From Pseudomonadota bacterium (GTDB lineage Bacteria; Pseudomonadota; Gammaproteobacteria; Ga0077536): a DNA stretch of 64,000 nt. Location of the stretch: contig JADJYF010000005.1 in assembly GCA_016719885.1 (NCBI GenBank), forward strand, positions 124,001 through 188,000, given 5' to 3'. This document shows, one piece after another, positions 41,288 to 50,173 of this stretch. Within the stretch, counting starts at the first letter, position 1, and every line of letters begins with the position of its first letter. Made by a program: the position numbers and the translations under genes. The notes beneath the pieces are model-generated. The model did no database searches. It saw nothing but the letters and a program-made list of their open reading frames with translations, and was not told the DNA's origin.

Positions 41288-42361
41288 ATGAGCGCCATGG
41301 TCCGTCACCTGCCCCGTGTCATGAAACCGCGCAGCTCCACCTGGCGCGCGCTGTTGGCATTGGCGGTGGCGGCCGTTGCCATGCCCGCGGCGGCGGCCAA
41401 GGACGAAGTCCCGCTCGCCGACCGCGTGGCCAAGCTCGAGCGCACCTTGAACAGCTCGGGCCTCATCGAGCTGTCCAGGCAAATCGAAGCCCTGCAGCAG
41501 GAAGTCCAGCAGCTGCGCGGCGATCTCGAGAACCAGGCGTTCACGCTCGAGCAGGTGCGCAAGGCGCAGCGCGACGCCTATGCCGATACCGACCGTCGTC
41601 TCGGCGCCCTCGAGCAGGGTAACGCCGGCGCTGCCGGCGTGCCGGCCGACCCGCCGGTGTCGACCATCGATTCCCCCACCGACACCGCCGTCGCCGGCAA
41701 GCCTTCGGCGGAGGCGATGGCGGTTGAAATGCAGCGTCCCGCCGCGCGCGGCCGTGCCGCGGCGCCGAGCGAAGACGGTATCGACGTCAGCGACGAGGCC
41801 GCCGCCGACATGCAGCCGCGCGATCATCCGACCGTGGTGATGTCGCCCAACGAAGCGCCGCAAGAGGAGCTGGGCGGTGTGGAGCCGACCCGCGTCGCCC
41901 GCCAGGCGGACACTGAAGATCCCGGCATGACCGCGCCGGCTGCCGCCATCGCCGCCGACGCGCGCAGCGAAACGCCCGAATCCGAAGCCGCCTATCGCGA
42001 GGCTTTCGGCCTCTTGAAAGCCGGCCAGTACGAACAGTCGATCAAGGGCTTCACGCGCTACCTGCAGCAGTATCCCAACGGCCAGTACGCCGACAACGCC
42101 CAGTTCTGGGTGGGCGAGGCCTACTACGTGATGCGCAAGTTCGAACCCGCCATCACCCAGTACCAGAAGCTCATCAGCAATTATCCGGACAGCCAGAAGC
42201 AGGCCCACGCTCTGCTCAAGATTGCCTACAGCTTCGATGAGCTCGGGCGCAGCGACCAGGCAGTCAAGCTCTTGAACCAGCTCAAGCAGAAATACCCCGA
42301 TTCCTCGGCCGCGCGCCTGGCCGACGAGCGCCTGCAGCGCATACGCGCCAAGGCGCCCTGA
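41288..42361 (+). CDS. cpoB: Cell division coordinator CpoB (YbgF)
   Basis: 357 aa. An N-terminal signal (about 20-37, AVAAVAMPAAAAK), a coiled coil near 45-95 (LIELSRQIEALQQEVQQLRGDLENQ), a long low-complexity alanine/proline linker, and C-terminal TPR repeats (AYREAFGLLKAGQYEQSIKGFTRYLQQYPNGQYADNAQFWVGEAYYV). It coordinates Tol with peptidoglycan synthesis at the septum. The linker of about 135 residues makes it longer than the 263-aa E. coli protein. The start follows pal by 5 bases. Confidence 0.92.
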   Translation: MSAMVRHLPRVMKPRSSTWRALLALAVAAVAMPAAAAKDEVPLADRVAKLERTLNSSGLIELSRQIEALQQEVQQLRGDLENQAFTLEQVRKAQRDAYADTDRRLGALEQGNAGAAGVPADPPVSTIDSPTDTAVAGKPSAEAMAVEMQRPAARGRAAAPSEDGIDVSDEAAADMQPRDHPTVVMSPNEAPQEELGGVEPTRVARQADTEDPGMTAPAAAIAADARSETPESEAAYREAFGLLKAGQYEQSIKGFTRYLQQYPNGQYADNAQFWVGEAYYVMRKFEPAITQYQKLISNYPDSQKQAHALLKIAYSFDELGRSDQAVKLLNQLKQKYPDSSAARLADERLQRIRAKAP

Positions 42362-42369
42362 GTCCGGCT

Positions 42370-43062
42370 ATGCCGAAGTCCGCGCCGCAGTCCGCCGGCG
42401 CCGTCGAGGCGTCGAACGAGCCCGACGCGCTGCGCATCACCGAGATCTTCCTGTCCATCCAGGGTGAGTCGACGACCGTTGGCCTGCCGACTGTGTTCGT
42501 GCGCACCACCGGTTGCCCCTTGCGTTGCCAGTACTGCGACACCGCCTACGCTTTCAGCGGCGGCGCGCGCATGACGCTCGACGCCATCCTTGCCGAGGTT
42601 GCGAGCCACGGCATCTCTCACGTCACGGTGACCGGCGGCGAGCCGCTGGCGCAGCCGGCCAGCCTCACGCTCATGCGCCGCCTGTGTGACGCCGGCTACC
42701 AGGTGTCGCTGGAGACCAGCGGCGCGCTCGATACCGCCGCCGTCGATCCGCGCGTCATGCAGGTGGTCGACATCAAGACCCCGGCCTCGAAGGAGGCGGC
42801 GCGCAACCTGTGGTCCAACCTCGCGCACCTCGGTGCGGGCGACCAGTTGAAGTTCGTGATCTGCGATCGTGCCGACTACGAGTGGAGCCGCGCGCGCCTG
42901 GCCGAGATGACCCTCGCCGCGGGCGTCGAGGTGCTGTTCTCGCCGAGCTTCGAAACCCTGCCCGCGCGCACGCTGGCCGAATGGATCCTGGCCGACCGCC
43001 TCGCGGTGCGCATGCAGGTGCAGTTGCACAAGGTGCTGTGGGGCAATGAGCCGGGACGCTGA
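42370..43062 (+). CDS. queE: 7-carboxy-7-deazaguanine synthase
   Basis: 230 aa. Radical SAM enzyme of queuosine synthesis. The cluster motif is CPLRCQYC with C49, C53 and C56, preceded by SIQGESTTVGLPTVFVRTTG. VTVTGGEPL is the SAM-contact strand. The first 20 residues are a variable extension. The 3' end overlaps queC by 17 bases. Placement after the tol-pal operon is common in gammaproteobacteria. Confidence 0.95.
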   Translation: MPKSAPQSAGAVEASNEPDALRITEIFLSIQGESTTVGLPTVFVRTTGCPLRCQYCDTAYAFSGGARMTLDAILAEVASHGISHVTVTGGEPLAQPASLTLMRRLCDAGYQVSLETSGALDTAAVDPRVMQVVDIKTPASKEAARNLWSNLAHLGAGDQLKFVICDRADYEWSRARLAEMTLAAGVEVLFSPSFETLPARTLAEWILADRLAVRMQVQLHKVLWGNEPGR

Positions 43063-43738
43063 AACGCGCGCCGTGGTGCTGCTGTCGGGCGGACTCGACT
43101 CGGCGACGGTGCTGGCCAAGGCGCGCGCCGACGGCCGCTGCTGCTATGCCTTGAGCGTCGACTACGGTCAGCGTCACCGCGCCGAACTGGATGCCGCGGC
43201 GCGGCTCGCGGCGCGGCTCGGCGCCGTCGAGCATCGCGTGGTGCACGTGGATTTCGGCCAGTTCGGCGGTTCGGCGCTGACCGATCCGGCACTCGATGTG
43301 CCGACCGCGCCCAGCGCGGGCATTCCCATCACCTACGTGCCGGCGCGCAACACCATCATGCTGGCCTTGGGCCTTGGCTGGTGCGAAGTGCTGGACGCCC
43401 ACGAGCTCTACATCGGCGTCAACGCCATCGATTACTCGGGCTATCCCGATTGCCGTCCGGATTTCATCGCCGCTTTCGGCGAACTCGCGCGGCTCGCCAC
43501 TCGCGCCGGTGTCGAGGGTCGTGAGTTTTACGTGCGCACACCGCTGCAGCACCTGACCAAGGCCGACATCATCAGGCTCGGGCTGTCGCTGGGACTGGAC
43601 TTCGCCGACACCGTCAGCTGTTACCAGAGCGACGACGACGGTCGAGCCTGCGGCGCCTGCGACGCCTGTCGCTTGCGCCACGAGGGTTTTCGCGCGGCCG
43701 GGGTAGATGACCCGACGCGCTACCGGCCGCTTCTCTAA
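43046..43738 (+). CDS. queC: 7-cyano-7-deazaguanine synthase
   Basis: 230 aa. It converts CDG to preQ0 with ATP and ammonia. The PP-loop SGGLDS is at residues 14-19. The zinc site lies in the C-terminal CGACDACRLRHEGF together with the cysteine of SCYQSD. It starts inside queE in another frame, so expression is coupled. It is convergent with mltF, with 25 bases between the stops. Confidence 0.96.
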   Translation: MSRDAETRAVVLLSGGLDSATVLAKARADGRCCYALSVDYGQRHRAELDAAARLAARLGAVEHRVVHVDFGQFGGSALTDPALDVPTAPSAGIPITYVPARNTIMLALGLGWCEVLDAHELYIGVNAIDYSGYPDCRPDFIAAFGELARLATRAGVEGREFYVRTPLQHLTKADIIRLGLSLGLDFADTVSCYQSDDDGRACGACDACRLRHEGFRAAGVDDPTRYRPLL

Positions 43739-43763
43739 ATAGCGCGGGAGAGCTGCGCCGCGC

Positions 43764-45830
43764 CTAGCTGCGCGGCGGCGCCGGACTGCGCTCGAGACCG
43801 GCGGTCAGTGATTCCTGCTGGCGATTGTAGGTGTTGTACAGCGAGCGTATGCCGCGCACGTAATCGACGGCCTCGCGATAGGGGCCGACCGCGCGCTGGT
43901 TGGGCTCGCGGCCCATCATGGTTTCCACGTTGCCGAACCAGCGGGTCGGGTCCAGCCCGGCCGCCGCGGCACGTTCACGTGCCAGGACGACGCGCGTCAG
44001 GCCGGCGTTGTAGGCGGCCAGCGCGAACCAGGTGCGTTCGCGCGGCGGCAGCTCTTCTTCGAAATGATCGCGCAGCTTTTTCAGGTAGCGCACGCCGCCG
44101 CGAATGCCGGCGTCGGGATCGAAGGGGTTGGCGACGCCCATGGCGCGTGCGGTGTCGCGCGTCAATTGCATCAGGCCCAGCGCGCCGCCGGAGGAGCGGG
44201 CCGCCGGGTTGAACTGACTCTCGAAATACATCTGCGCGACGATCAGCCGCCAGTCGAAGTCGTAGGTGTCGGCGTAGCGCCGCACCAGGTTGTCGTAGGG
44301 CGACAGGCGCGCCAGCGCATTGATATAGGTGAAGCGCGGCTCGTCGAAGTAGCGCTGCGCCAGGATCTGGTAGGTGTCGGTGGCGAACTCACTGCGCGCG
44401 AAACCATCGATGGCGCGCAACAGGCCGGTGTTCTGGGCGCGCGTGGTCCACGCATAGTTATAAGAGATCGGCACCGACATGCCGGCTTCCAGCAGAGGAT
44501 GCAGGGCGCGCAGGTCGGTAATCAGGTGCGCGTCGACGATGGCGGCATCGATGGACCAGTTTTCCAGCTGCTCGGCGAGATAGGTCGGCGGTGTGCCGGG
44601 ATTGATCACCACCGGCCGGATGGCGATGCCGGCCGCCACCAGCTCCGACAGGGCACGGTGCTCGACCGTGTTGCCGAACACCGCCACGCGTTTGCCGGCC
44701 AGCGCCGTCAGGTCGTGCAGCTGGCTGCCGGTGCGGCCGACCAGCACCGAGGCGGAATGGAAATAGCTGCGTCCCTGGGTCAAGGCGCCGTCGGCCGCCA
44801 CGTCGGCGGCCCGCACGCGGGTGGTGATGAGGTCGCCGGCGCCGCTGCGCAGCCATTCCAGCATCTGCTGGTCGCTGTCCGCCACCAGGTATTCGACGCG
44901 CAGCCGGTGTTCGCGCGCGAACAACTGGACCATCTCGTATTCGAAACCGGCCGGGCGGCCGTTACGCACGAAGTAGTTCTGCGCGTCGATGCGCGTGATG
45001 GCGCGCAACAGGCCGCGCGACTTGATGGCCGCCAGGTCGCCGTAGTCGGCCTGCGGCGTCAGCACCGCGGCGTGGAAGCGCTGCACGTAGGAATCGAGGG
45101 CGTCGCGCAGGGCGGCGCGTTCGGCCGGGAAATACCACACCACCGGGTTCTGATCCGACACCTCGAACAGGGCCTTCAAGTCGGTGTAGTCGGCCAGTGG
45201 TTTCTCGTTGGCGCGCGCCGGCGCGATGGCGACGTCGAAGTGGCCGCTGGCGATGCCGGCCAGCAGGGTCTCACGCGGCGTGCCATTGGGCATCAGTACT
45301 GGCACGATGCCCGCCACTTCGCGGCGCAGCTGTTCGAACCAAGGCCACAGCGGCGAGGCGACGCTGATCGCGACCTTGAGACCCTTGAGGCCGCGCGGGT
45401 CCTCGGCCGCTATCCCTTGGCGGCCGTAGGCGAAGTAGCGGTACGAGCCCATCGAGCGGCTGGGCAGCAGGCTCGCATCGCGCGCCTGTTCCGGCGCGAG
45501 GTCGGTGGCGATGACATCGCCCTCGCCCCGCCGCAGGCGTTGATAGAGCTCGTCGGGACGTTCGGCTTCAATCCACTGGATGCCCATGCCGCGGCGGCGC
45601 GCGAAATCGGCGAGCATGGCGAACTCTCCGGCGTTGTCCCGGTGCGGTAGATTGATTTCCTGTTGTTTGAGTTTGAGAACGCGAAGGACGGGGGAAGGGG
45701 CGCGATCGTCACCGGAGCCGGCGCTGGCGCTGGCGCCATAGAACACGGCCAGCGTCAGCAGGACGGCGATATAGGGTCGATGCCGGTGCCATGCGGCCCA
45801 CCGGCAATGCATGCGTGAGCGATACTGCAT
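43764..45830 (-). CDS. mltF: Membrane-bound lytic murein transglycosylase F
   Basis: 688 aa, longer than the 518-aa E. coli enzyme. An N-terminal hydrophobic segment (about 19-36) acts as signal. Two periplasmic-binding-protein-like lobes cover about residues 55-290 and again 290-510 (a second SBP-like unit starts at LLRAITRIDAQNYFVRNGRPAGFEYEM), which explains the extra length. The C-terminal SLT domain has the catalytic glutamate in FESQFNPAARSSGGALGLMQLT. It cleaves glycan chains to anhydro-muropeptides. The start at MQYRSRMHC is chosen to place the signal near the N-terminus; no clear ribosome binding site was seen. Confidence 0.88.
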   Translation of the reverse strand: MQYRSRMHCRWAAWHRHRPYIAVLLTLAVFYGASASAGSGDDRAPSPVLRVLKLKQQEINLPHRDNAGEFAMLADFARRRGMGIQWIEAERPDELYQRLRRGEGDVIATDLAPEQARDASLLPSRSMGSYRYFAYGRQGIAAEDPRGLKGLKVAISVASPLWPWFEQLRREVAGIVPVLMPNGTPRETLLAGIASGHFDVAIAPARANEKPLADYTDLKALFEVSDQNPVVWYFPAERAALRDALDSYVQRFHAAVLTPQADYGDLAAIKSRGLLRAITRIDAQNYFVRNGRPAGFEYEMVQLFAREHRLRVEYLVADSDQQMLEWLRSGAGDLITTRVRAADVAADGALTQGRSYFHSASVLVGRTGSQLHDLTALAGKRVAVFGNTVEHRALSELVAAGIAIRPVVINPGTPPTYLAEQLENWSIDAAIVDAHLITDLRALHPLLEAGMSVPISYNYAWTTRAQNTGLLRAIDGFARSEFATDTYQILAQRYFDEPRFTYINALARLSPYDNLVRRYADTYDFDWRLIVAQMYFESQFNPAARSSGGALGLMQLTRDTARAMGVANPFDPDAGIRGGVRYLKKLRDHFEEELPPRERTWFALAAYNAGLTRVVLARERAAAAGLDPTRWFGNVETMMGREPNQRAVGPYREAVDYVRGIRSLYNTYNRQQESLTAGLERSPAPPRS

Positions 45831-45913
45831 TGCGAGCGACTTCGTTTGGAAACATCCGCGCTTTCTTCGGCAGCGAGGCCCGCTCAAGGGCGTCGAACCG
45901 GGGTCTTTTTGTA

Positions 45914-45945
45914 GGTGCGCGAGCGGCATCTTGGCCGCTGGCACC
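45914..45945. repeat. Degenerate REP-like hairpin
   Basis: GGTGC/GCACC outer arms and AGCGGC/GCCGCT inner arms with a 6-base loop, preceded by GTA as in the GTAGGTGC repeat class. It lies upstream of mltF, between mltF and murU. Confidence 0.5.
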
Positions 45946-45996
45946 CGCCCCGTCAACCCTGACCCCTCCCCATTCGGGTAGGTATCCGTCCCAGGC

Positions 45997-46659
45997 CTAT
46001 CCCGCTGCGACCGCCGCCCGCGCCGCTGCCAGACGCTCCAGGGTACCGATATCGAACCAGCGTCCCGGGTGAATTTCGCCGCTCAGACGGCCGGCTGCGC
46101 TGAGTTCGAACAGCAGGGGCGCGAGCGGAAAATGCGGGGCGGCGTGGTCGCGGAACAGGGCAGGTTCGAACACGCCGATGCCGGCATAGGTGCAGGCATG
46201 CGGCGCGCCACGCGTGACACGTGCGCCGTCGAGGTTAAAGTCGCCCTGCGGGTGATGCGGCGGGTTGGGAATGAGCACGAGATGCGCGGCGCCGGCCGGG
46301 CGCTGACTGAAATCGAAGTCGTGATCGGTCCACACGTCGGCGTTCACCACCACGAAGGGCGCGTCGCCGAGCAACGGCAGGGCGCGCGCGATGCCGCCGC
46401 CGGTTTCGAGCGCGCCTTCCGTTTCGCGCGAGTAGACGATGCGTGCGCCATAGGCCGTGCCGTCACCGAGACGCGCTTCGATGAGCGCGCCGAGATGCGC
46501 GACATTGATGACGATGTCACGCAGGCCGGCCGCGCACAGGCGCGTGACATGCCGTTCGATGAGCGTTGTGCCACCGACCTCGACCAGCGGCTTGGGCAGG
46601 GTGTCGGTCAGGGGCGCGAGGCGCTGGCCGCGACCGGCGGCAAGGATCATGGCTTTCAC
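45997..46659 (-). CDS. murU: Nucleotidyltransferase, N-acetylmuramate 1-phosphate uridylyltransferase (MurU-like)
   Basis: 220 aa. NTP-transferase fold: MILAAGRGQRLAPLTDTLPKPLVEVGG (nucleotide loop and conserved lysine), VVNADVW with the metal aspartate, and ETEGALETGGG. Length and sequence fit MurU, which makes UDP-MurNAc in the anhydromuropeptide recycling route and bypasses MurA (fosfomycin target). Its usual partner, the AmgK sugar kinase, is not adjacent. A GTG start is used, giving the family N-terminus MKAMILAAG. It is near mltF, which fits cell-wall recycling. Confidence 0.82.
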   Translation of the reverse strand: MKAMILAAGRGQRLAPLTDTLPKPLVEVGGTTLIERHVTRLCAAGLRDIVINVAHLGALIEARLGDGTAYGARIVYSRETEGALETGGGIARALPLLGDAPFVVVNADVWTDHDFDFSQRPAGAAHLVLIPNPPHHPQGDFNLDGARVTRGAPHACTYAGIGVFEPALFRDHAAPHFPLAPLLFELSAAGRLSGEIHPGRWFDIGTLERLAAARAAVAAG

Positions 46660-46858
46660 AAGGCGCTTCCGCGATTCTCGGCAGGCGTGATTATAGAAGC
46701 GTGGCGCGCGGCGACGGATGTCGAAAGACCGGCCGATCTGGCATTATTCGCGGCGTGCTGAATCCGCGCCCGCGCGCGAGTCCACGCGCCGTGGGTCGCG
46801 CGCCGTCCCGGTCCCCATCATTCGGAACGTAGCCGCCGCGGCGGCGGTCAAGAACAAC

Positions 46859-47857
46859 GTGAGCCAACATCCCTCGAACAAGCGTGAGCCGGACACGACC
46901 GCGCTCCTGGAAATGGGCCGCGCCGTGCTCGAAATCGAATCCCGCGCGGTGGCCGACCTGGTGGCGCGCGTCGATGCCAGTTTCGTGGCGGCGGTGCGCG
47001 CCATGCTCGACTGCCAGGGCCGCGTGGTGGTGCTGGGCATGGGCAAGTCCGGCCATGTCGGCGGCAAGATTGCCGCCACCCTCGCCAGCACCGGCACGCC
47101 GGCGTTCTTCGTGCACGCCGGCGAAGCCTGCCACGGCGACATGGGCATGATCACCGCCAGCGACGTGGTGCTGGCCTTGTCCAATTCCGGAGAAACCGAG
47201 GAGCTGACCACGCTCCTGCCGCTCATCAAGCGGCTCGGCGTGCCGCTGATCGGCATCACCGGCAACGCGCAGTCGACGCTCGCCAGCGCCGCCACCGTGC
47301 ACATCCTGGTCGACGTGCGCGAAGAAGCCTGCCCGCTCGGCCTCGCGCCGACATCCAGCACCACCGCCGCGCTGGCGATGGGCGATGCGCTCGCCATCGC
47401 CATGCTCCAGGTGCGCGGCTTCACCGCGCGCGACTTTGCCCGCGCCCATCCCGGCGGCGCCCTCGGTCGGCGGCTGTTGAAGATCGACGACCTCATGCAT
47501 TCCGGCAGTGACATGCCGACCGTGCGTCCAGACGCGCCGGTCGCCGCGGCGGTGGTCGAGATGACCCGCTCCGGCCTCGGCTTGACGGCGGTGGTCGACG
47601 ATGACGGCGTGCTGGTCGGGGTGTTCACCGATGGCGACCTGCGGCGCGTGTTCGAACGCAACCACGACATCCGTGCCGCGCGCATGGACGACGTCATGAC
47701 CCGTGGCTGCAAGACCGCCGGCCGTGACCTGCTGGCGGCCGAGGCGCTGCGTCTCATGCAGGAGCACAAGATCAATGCGCTGCTGGTGGTGGGCGAGGGC
47801 CAACGCCTGATCGGCGTGTTGAACATGCATGACTTGTTGAGGGCGCGGGTCGTCTAG
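46859..47857 (+). CDS. kdsD: D-arabinose 5-phosphate isomerase
   Basis: 332 aa. SIS domain (about 40-180) with GMGKSGHVGGKIAATLASTGTPAFFVH and SNSGETEELTTLLP, then two CBS domains with VFTDGDLRRVFERN near 262. The enzyme isomerises ribulose 5-phosphate to arabinose 5-phosphate for Kdo. GTG at 46859 gives the family length. The open frame extends 47 codons further upstream, but that part has no resemblance to the family. It is divergent from murU and heads the lpt-rpoN cluster. Confidence 0.93.
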   Translation: MSQHPSNKREPDTTALLEMGRAVLEIESRAVADLVARVDASFVAAVRAMLDCQGRVVVLGMGKSGHVGGKIAATLASTGTPAFFVHAGEACHGDMGMITASDVVLALSNSGETEELTTLLPLIKRLGVPLIGITGNAQSTLASAATVHILVDVREEACPLGLAPTSSTTAALAMGDALAIAMLQVRGFTARDFARAHPGGALGRRLLKIDDLMHSGSDMPTVRPDAPVAAAVVEMTRSGLGLTAVVDDDGVLVGVFTDGDLRRVFERNHDIRAARMDDVMTRGCKTAGRDLLAAEALRLMQEHKINALLVVGEGQRLIGVLNMHDLLRARVV

Positions 47858-47936
47858 TGCAGCCGCGTCCCGTTCCGCACTTGCAGCGCGCGCCGCGCGC
47901 CGTGCGGCGTCAGCCCGAGCCCGCCGGCGCCCCCGC

Positions 47937-48506
47937 ATGAATGCCTGGCTCACCACCCTCGCCGTCATCCTGCTCAGCGTCGGCAGTTTCTGGATGCTGC
48001 ACCGGCTGGAACTCGAGGAGCGCAACGCCGCCGCGCGGCGCATGCACGAGCCGGACTACTACATCGACGACATGGTCCGTCGCACCCTGGGCGGCGAGGG
48101 CCAGCTGGCCAACGTGCTGTATGCCAAGCGCCTCGAGCATTTTCCCGACGACGACTCGACGGAATTGGCCAGCCCGCATCTTGAGATTTACAATGGCAGG
48201 CTTGAGCCATGGCATGTCGTTGCCGAGCGTGGCTGGGTGAGTTCGGGTAACGAAGTCGTGCTGCTGCATGGCCCGGTCGAGATCTGGCGACAGAACAAGG
48301 CCGGCAAGCGCGTCTACCAGGTGCTGACGTCGGAACTGCGAGTGTTGCCGAAGGAACAATATGCGGAGTCCGACCAGCCGACCACCATCATCGCGCCCGC
48401 GACCGTATCCCATTCCATCGGCATGCGCGCCAATTTCGCGCATGAACGCCTCGAACTGTTGAACCAAGTAAGAGCCAGGCATGAAGTCGTCAAGCCGCGG
48501 AGTTGA
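47937..48506 (+). CDS. lptC: LPS export protein LptC
   Basis: 189 aa. One N-terminal membrane helix (about 3-21), then a periplasmic beta-jellyroll with EPDYYIDDMVRRTLGGEGQLANVLYAKRLEHFPDDDSTELASPHL, the usual LptC opening strands. It bridges LptB2FG with LptA. It starts 79 bases after kdsD; no kdsC gene lies between, unlike the usual order. The end overlaps lptA by 26 bases. Confidence 0.92.
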   Translation: MNAWLTTLAVILLSVGSFWMLHRLELEERNAAARRMHEPDYYIDDMVRRTLGGEGQLANVLYAKRLEHFPDDDSTELASPHLEIYNGRLEPWHVVAERGWVSSGNEVVLLHGPVEIWRQNKAGKRVYQVLTSELRVLPKEQYAESDQPTTIIAPATVSHSIGMRANFAHERLELLNQVRARHEVVKPRS

Positions 48507-49240
48507 AGAAACTCTGACCCAGCTGCTGCGCCGCCCGCGCATGGCCTCGTGCGCCTCGGCGCTGTTGCTGGCGCTGCTGGCCGGGCCGGCGCATGCGCTG
48601 TCGACCGACGCCCAGCAGCCGGTGCAGATAGAAGCCGACTTCGCCGAGCTCGACGACGAAGAGCACACCACGGTGTACGTCGGCAACGTGGTGGTCGACC
48701 AGGGCTCGATGCACATGACCGGTGACCGTCTGCGCGTCAACTTCACCGAGAACAAGGACATGAAGGACGCCTACCTCGAAGGCCGTCCCGCCACGTTCAA
48801 ACAGACCCCCGATCACGACGACGACGTGCACGGCCAGGCCATGCAGATCGAATACCACGCCGACCGTTCGCTCCTGAACCTCATCGAGAAGGCGCGCGTG
48901 ACCCAGGGCGAGCGGCTGTTCGAAGGCCATCGCATCAACTACGACACCAAGAAGAGCATCATCACCGCGCGTTCGGCGCGCGCCGGCGAGGCCGACAAGG
49001 ATCAACGCCCGAAGGACGGCAGCGGCCGCGTCACGCATCATCATTCCGCCCAAGAAGAAGCCGCCGGACGCCAGCCCCGCGCCGGCGCCCGCCGCGGCCG
49101 CGACCCAAGCTCCCGCAGCGGTGGTCGTGCCACCCGCGCCGGACGGCGATCGCGACGGCGTGCCGGACGGCGACGACAAGTGCCCGGCCTCGGCGGGCGG
49201 CGCCAAGGTCAACGCGCAAGGGTGCCGGGTTTCGTCTTGA
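48481..49240 (+). pseudogene. lptA: LPS transport protein LptA with a TSP3-like C-terminal tail; +1 frameshift
   Basis: Signal peptide (to about residue 40, GPAHALS), then the OstA-type jellyroll: VQIEADFAELDDEEHTTVYVGNV and MTGDRLRVNF. Up to GSGRV near 49029 the frame is intact. One base too many at about 49030-49034 moves the continuation RIIIPPKKKP to the next frame. That frame runs on through an alanine/proline linker to DGDRDGVPDGDDKCP, a thrombospondin-type-3-like calcium repeat, and stops at 49240. Without the shift the protein would have about 252 aa; normal LptA is about 185. Length is 3n+1. An essential gene is unlikely to be dead, so a sequencing error is the best reading. Confidence 0.82.
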
Positions 49241-49292
49241 GCGCGCTGTTCACCGTGTGCCGGCCGACGCCGCGTCCCGACGGGTTGCGCCC

Positions 49293-50018
49293 ATGAGCGT
49301 GCTCGCGGTCAGCCACCTGGCCAAGACCTACCGTTCACGGCGGGTGGTCAAGGACGTCAGCCTGACGGTGCAAAGCGGTGAAGTGATCGGCCTGCTCGGC
49401 CCCAATGGCGCCGGCAAGACCACCAGCTTCTACATGATAGTCGGGCTCATCGCCAGCGAAGGCGGCTCCATCCACCTCGATGCCGAGGACCTCACGCGGC
49501 TGCCGATGGACGTTCGTGCGCGCAAGGGACTCGGCTACCTGCCGCAGGAAGCCTCGGTGTTCCGCAAACTGACCGTCGAGCAGAACATCCTGGGCGTGCT
49601 CGAGATCATTGCCGAGTTGAACGACCACCAGCGCCAGCGCCGCCTCGACGCGCTGCTGCAGGAATTCCATATCGAGCACATCCGCCACAACCTCGGCATG
49701 TCCCTGTCCGGCGGCGAGCGCCGCCGCGTCGAGATTGCCCGCGCGCTGGCCACCGAGCCGCGCTTCATCCTGCTCGACGAACCCTTCGCCGGTGTCGACC
49801 CGATTTCGGTCGGCGACATCCAGCGCATCATCCGCCACCTCAAGCAGATCGGCATCGGGGTGCTGATCACCGACCACAACGTGCAGGAAACCCTGCGCAT
49901 CTGCGACCGCGCCTACATCGTCAACGAGGGCACCATCATCGCCGAGGGCGATGCCGAGGCCATCCTGTCCGACGAAAAGGTCAGGCGCGTGTACCTGGGC
50001 GAGACCTTCAAGCTGTAA
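49293..50018 (+). CDS. lptB: LPS export ABC ATPase LptB
   Basis: 241 aa. Walker A GPNGAGKTT near residue 38, Q-loop LPQEASVF, signature LSGGERRR, Walker B with catalytic glutamate LLDEPFAGVDP, and the switch histidine in TDHNV. It powers extraction of LPS from the inner membrane with LptF/G. The start at 49293 is the ATG giving standard length; an upstream in-frame ATG 12 codons earlier is not conserved. Confidence 0.97.
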   Translation: MSVLAVSHLAKTYRSRRVVKDVSLTVQSGEVIGLLGPNGAGKTTSFYMIVGLIASEGGSIHLDAEDLTRLPMDVRARKGLGYLPQEASVFRKLTVEQNILGVLEIIAELNDHQRQRRLDALLQEFHIEHIRHNLGMSLSGGERRRVEIARALATEPRFILLDEPFAGVDPISVGDIQRIIRHLKQIGIGVLITDHNVQETLRICDRAYIVNEGTIIAEGDAEAILSDEKVRRVYLGETFKL

Positions 50019-50173
50019 AGGCCGGCCGCGCCCGGCCGAAGATCCTTGAAGACGCGCTACGCGCGCGTCCCACAAAACCTATGCAAGTACTGAACCAGCC
50101 GCAGCCGGGTGCGCTACTATAGGTCCGAATATCGAGTGCGAAGAGACCATGAGTTGACGGTTGCCGGGAGGAT

